Source of the DNA: Candidatus Woesearchaeota archaeon
Lineage (GTDB): Archaea > Nanobdellota > Nanobdellia > SCGC-AAA011-G17 > GW2011-AR18
Length of the DNA stretch: 39,591 nt
Assembly: GCA_016179945.1 (NCBI GenBank)
Contig: JACPCE010000011.1
Span: forward strand, 1-39,591
Reading direction: 5' to 3'
The position numbers and the translations under genes were made by a program. The first letter of the stretch is position 1, and every line of letters begins with the position of its first letter. The notes beneath the pieces were generated by a model, which saw only the letters and a list, made by a program, of their open reading frames with translations, was not told the origin of the DNA and did not search any database. Shown in pieces: positions 37,981 through 39,591 of the stretch.

Positions 37981-38277
37981 ATATTTTTAAGATAGTTCAT
38001 TAAGTAAATTCTATTGTTTATTATAAAATTAATCACTTTGTTTTGATCTTTTTTTGTAGAAAAAGAGACTAAAAGTATTCTTTTTGTTTTATCATCAACT
38101 ATAAAATACAATCTCTTATTTAGGTATTTCTTTTCCCTAAAACAACCAATCTTAGAATTTTACCTGTAGGATTATTTTGATATTATATTTCATAGAATCA
38201 ACACATAACTTTTCACTATTATCCAATTGCTCATATATTTTAGAGAAATATTCTGTTTCATATAATTCATAAACCAT
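37977..38277 (-). pseudogene. Frameshifted RelE-like toxin remnant
   Basis: MVYELYETEYFSKIYEQLDNSEKLCVDSMKYNIK / NPTGKIL / FREKKYLNKRLYFIVDDKTKRILLVSFSTKKDQNKVINFIINNRIYLMNYLKNI* in different frames. Confidence 0.65.
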
Positions 38278-38396
38278 AAAAAATAAATTTTTTAAATCTT
38301 AAAGAAGTTAATTATAAAATTCATGAAAATTTTTCAACTTTACAGGAAAAATTAATTCAGAAATACTTAAAAGCAGATCTTTCAAATATAAATCAT

Positions 38397-38492
38397 GCCG
38401 ATGTCGCCTAATCTGGTAGGGCAGCAGATTAATTGCTGAATCTCGAAAACTGCATCCGAAAGGATCTACAGGTTCAAATCCTGTCATCGGCG
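38397..38492 (+). tRNA. tRNA-Ser (anticodon CGA), class II, with apparent ~13-nt insertion/intron
   Basis: Acceptor GCCGATG/CATCGGC with G73, T-arm ACAGG TTCAAAT CCTGT, variable arm ATCC GAAA GGAT, CTCGAAA loop flanked by GCAG...ACTGC. Confidence 0.82.
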
Positions 38493-38620
38493 TTTTTCTT
38501 TATTTTCACCGAGAAAGACTGTTTTGTTATTATAAGGCTTCTATTGTTGTTTAATGGCTTTTTCGTAGTTTTTTGTTTTGTTTTCCTTTCTAAAGTTATT
38601 CTTGTGGCATTTCTATTATT

Positions 38621-39133
38621 CTAATATTTATTCTTATCAAAATTTTTCGGAATCTTGTACTGTTCTGTAGTTAAATTGACTTTTTCCATTCTGCTTGCTC
38701 TGAATTTTCTGATTGCTTTGCGAAGATGACAGTAACTTATAATGTACTTTCTTGACTTATAATAAACATCTAATTTTCTTTTTGTAAACTCAGCACTGTC
38801 AATGTTAAAATAATTAATTTCAACTGTTTTCAATTCATCAAATGCTTTTTCAATAATAGAATAAGCCTTCTCATTTATAGGATTATTGAATGTATGATAT
38901 TTTGCTCTCAAAAAATCTTTGTCGATTTCTATTTTAGATTCTTTTGAGAGATTCTTGCTAACCTTTTTTAATATTGAAACAATAAGCTTTTTATCTATTT
39001 TTTCTTTTGATTTATCATAATCCCAATATTCTTCCTCATTGGGCATTTCTTCCTGATATTCTCTAATGATTTGATATAGTGCCTCCATTTCCTCAGCATT
39101 AAAGCTCAGATCCGGTGTTTTATTTGTCGGCAT
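38621..39133 (-). CDS. WYL-domain protein
   Basis: VEINYFNIDSAEFTKRKLDVYYKSRKYIISYCHLRKAIRKFRASRMEKVNLTTEQYKIPKNFD. Confidence 0.75.
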   Translation of the reverse strand: MPTNKTPDLSFNAEEMEALYQIIREYQEEMPNEEEYWDYDKSKEKIDKKLIVSILKKVSKNLSKESKIEIDKDFLRAKYHTFNNPINEKAYSIIEKAFDELKTVEINYFNIDSAEFTKRKLDVYYKSRKYIISYCHLRKAIRKFRASRMEKVNLTTEQYKIPKNFDKNKY

Positions 39134-39194
39134 GTTATTCGAACTCCGAAATTTTCTTATTATTATTCATTTTTATTTCGTTATGATACTTAAC

Positions 39195-39591
39195 TCAATT
39201 ATTATACATTTCACTATTACTCTGCCTCGATGTTACAAATCCTATCAATCCTTTTAGATACTCCCTATCCATTTTAAATGGAACTTTATATTTTAATCCC
39301 AGAATAGAAATTATATCTATATCATTTTTTCCTAAATCCCTTAATATTCTTGTTAATTTCAAGATTCTCAATTATGGCATTTGCTCTCCAAGTTCCTGGA
39401 ATAGAAAATTGGTCTAATTTAAATTCAAAATTCTCCTCGCTCTTTATATTCTTAGTAAATTCTATATCTCCGCTTGGGTTATAAAACTCAACAGAACCCT
39501 CTCCTTCCATAGGCTTACCGGCTTGGTCATATAACAAAACCTTCCCGGTGCGATCATAAATTTTGGTGCTCTGCGCCACCTGCCGGTCGCG
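39195..39591 (-). pseudogene. Frameshifted, edge-truncated ORF (Ig/macroglobulin-like segment) with discordant 5' end
   Basis: ...FEFKLDQFSIPGTWRANAIIENLEINKNIKGFRK, then at the A6 run (39325-39330 on top strand) shifts to NDIDIISILGLKYKVPFKMDREYLKGLIGFVTSRQSNSEMYNN*. Confidence 0.45.

Noticed and set aside
38433-38624. 63-aa plus-strand ORF
   Set aside because: Begins inside the tRNA-Ser gene and reads through its T-rich terminator.
1-39591. CRISPR array, transposase/integrase or prophage
   Set aside because: No regularly spaced direct repeats, Cas, transposase or phage structural proteins were recognised.

Overview
The window is AT-rich and reads as archaeal, probably DPANN-like from gene content. 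It carries archaeal ribosomal proteins L1, L10/P0 and L12/P1, PheS and PheT as separate genes, class III-signal pilins, TATA/BRE promoters, TrmB regulators and ScpA. From left to right it contains: a membrane-anchored RCC1-repeat protein; the L1-L10-L12 cluster; an FKBP/SlyD-like PPIase; a GSDH-type dehydrogenase; a D-2-hydroxyacid dehydrogenase; a CopB-like (CPH) heavy-metal ATPase with an HTH gene and an unlisted 51-aa Met-rich membrane ORF; a full type IV pilus-like locus whose secretion ATPase holds a 517-aa intein, ending at a presenilin-like GxGD protease; a structured 300-nt intergenic region; an ABC-2 exporter; a TrmB / DGR-target-like / ATP-grasp-TPR cluster; pheS-pheT; a split TrmB; scpA; a decayed toxin-antitoxin pair in unusual convergent orientation; a tRNA-Ser with an apparent small intron; a WYL protein; and a compositionally discordant right edge. 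The most interesting items are the GC-rich, NNY-codon C-terminus of the 26774..27490 protein, which looks like a diversity-generating retroelement variable repeat with no RT or TR in the window, and its operon with an ATP-grasp-TPR enzyme behind a palindromic candidate operator. No CRISPR array, rRNA or transposase was seen.
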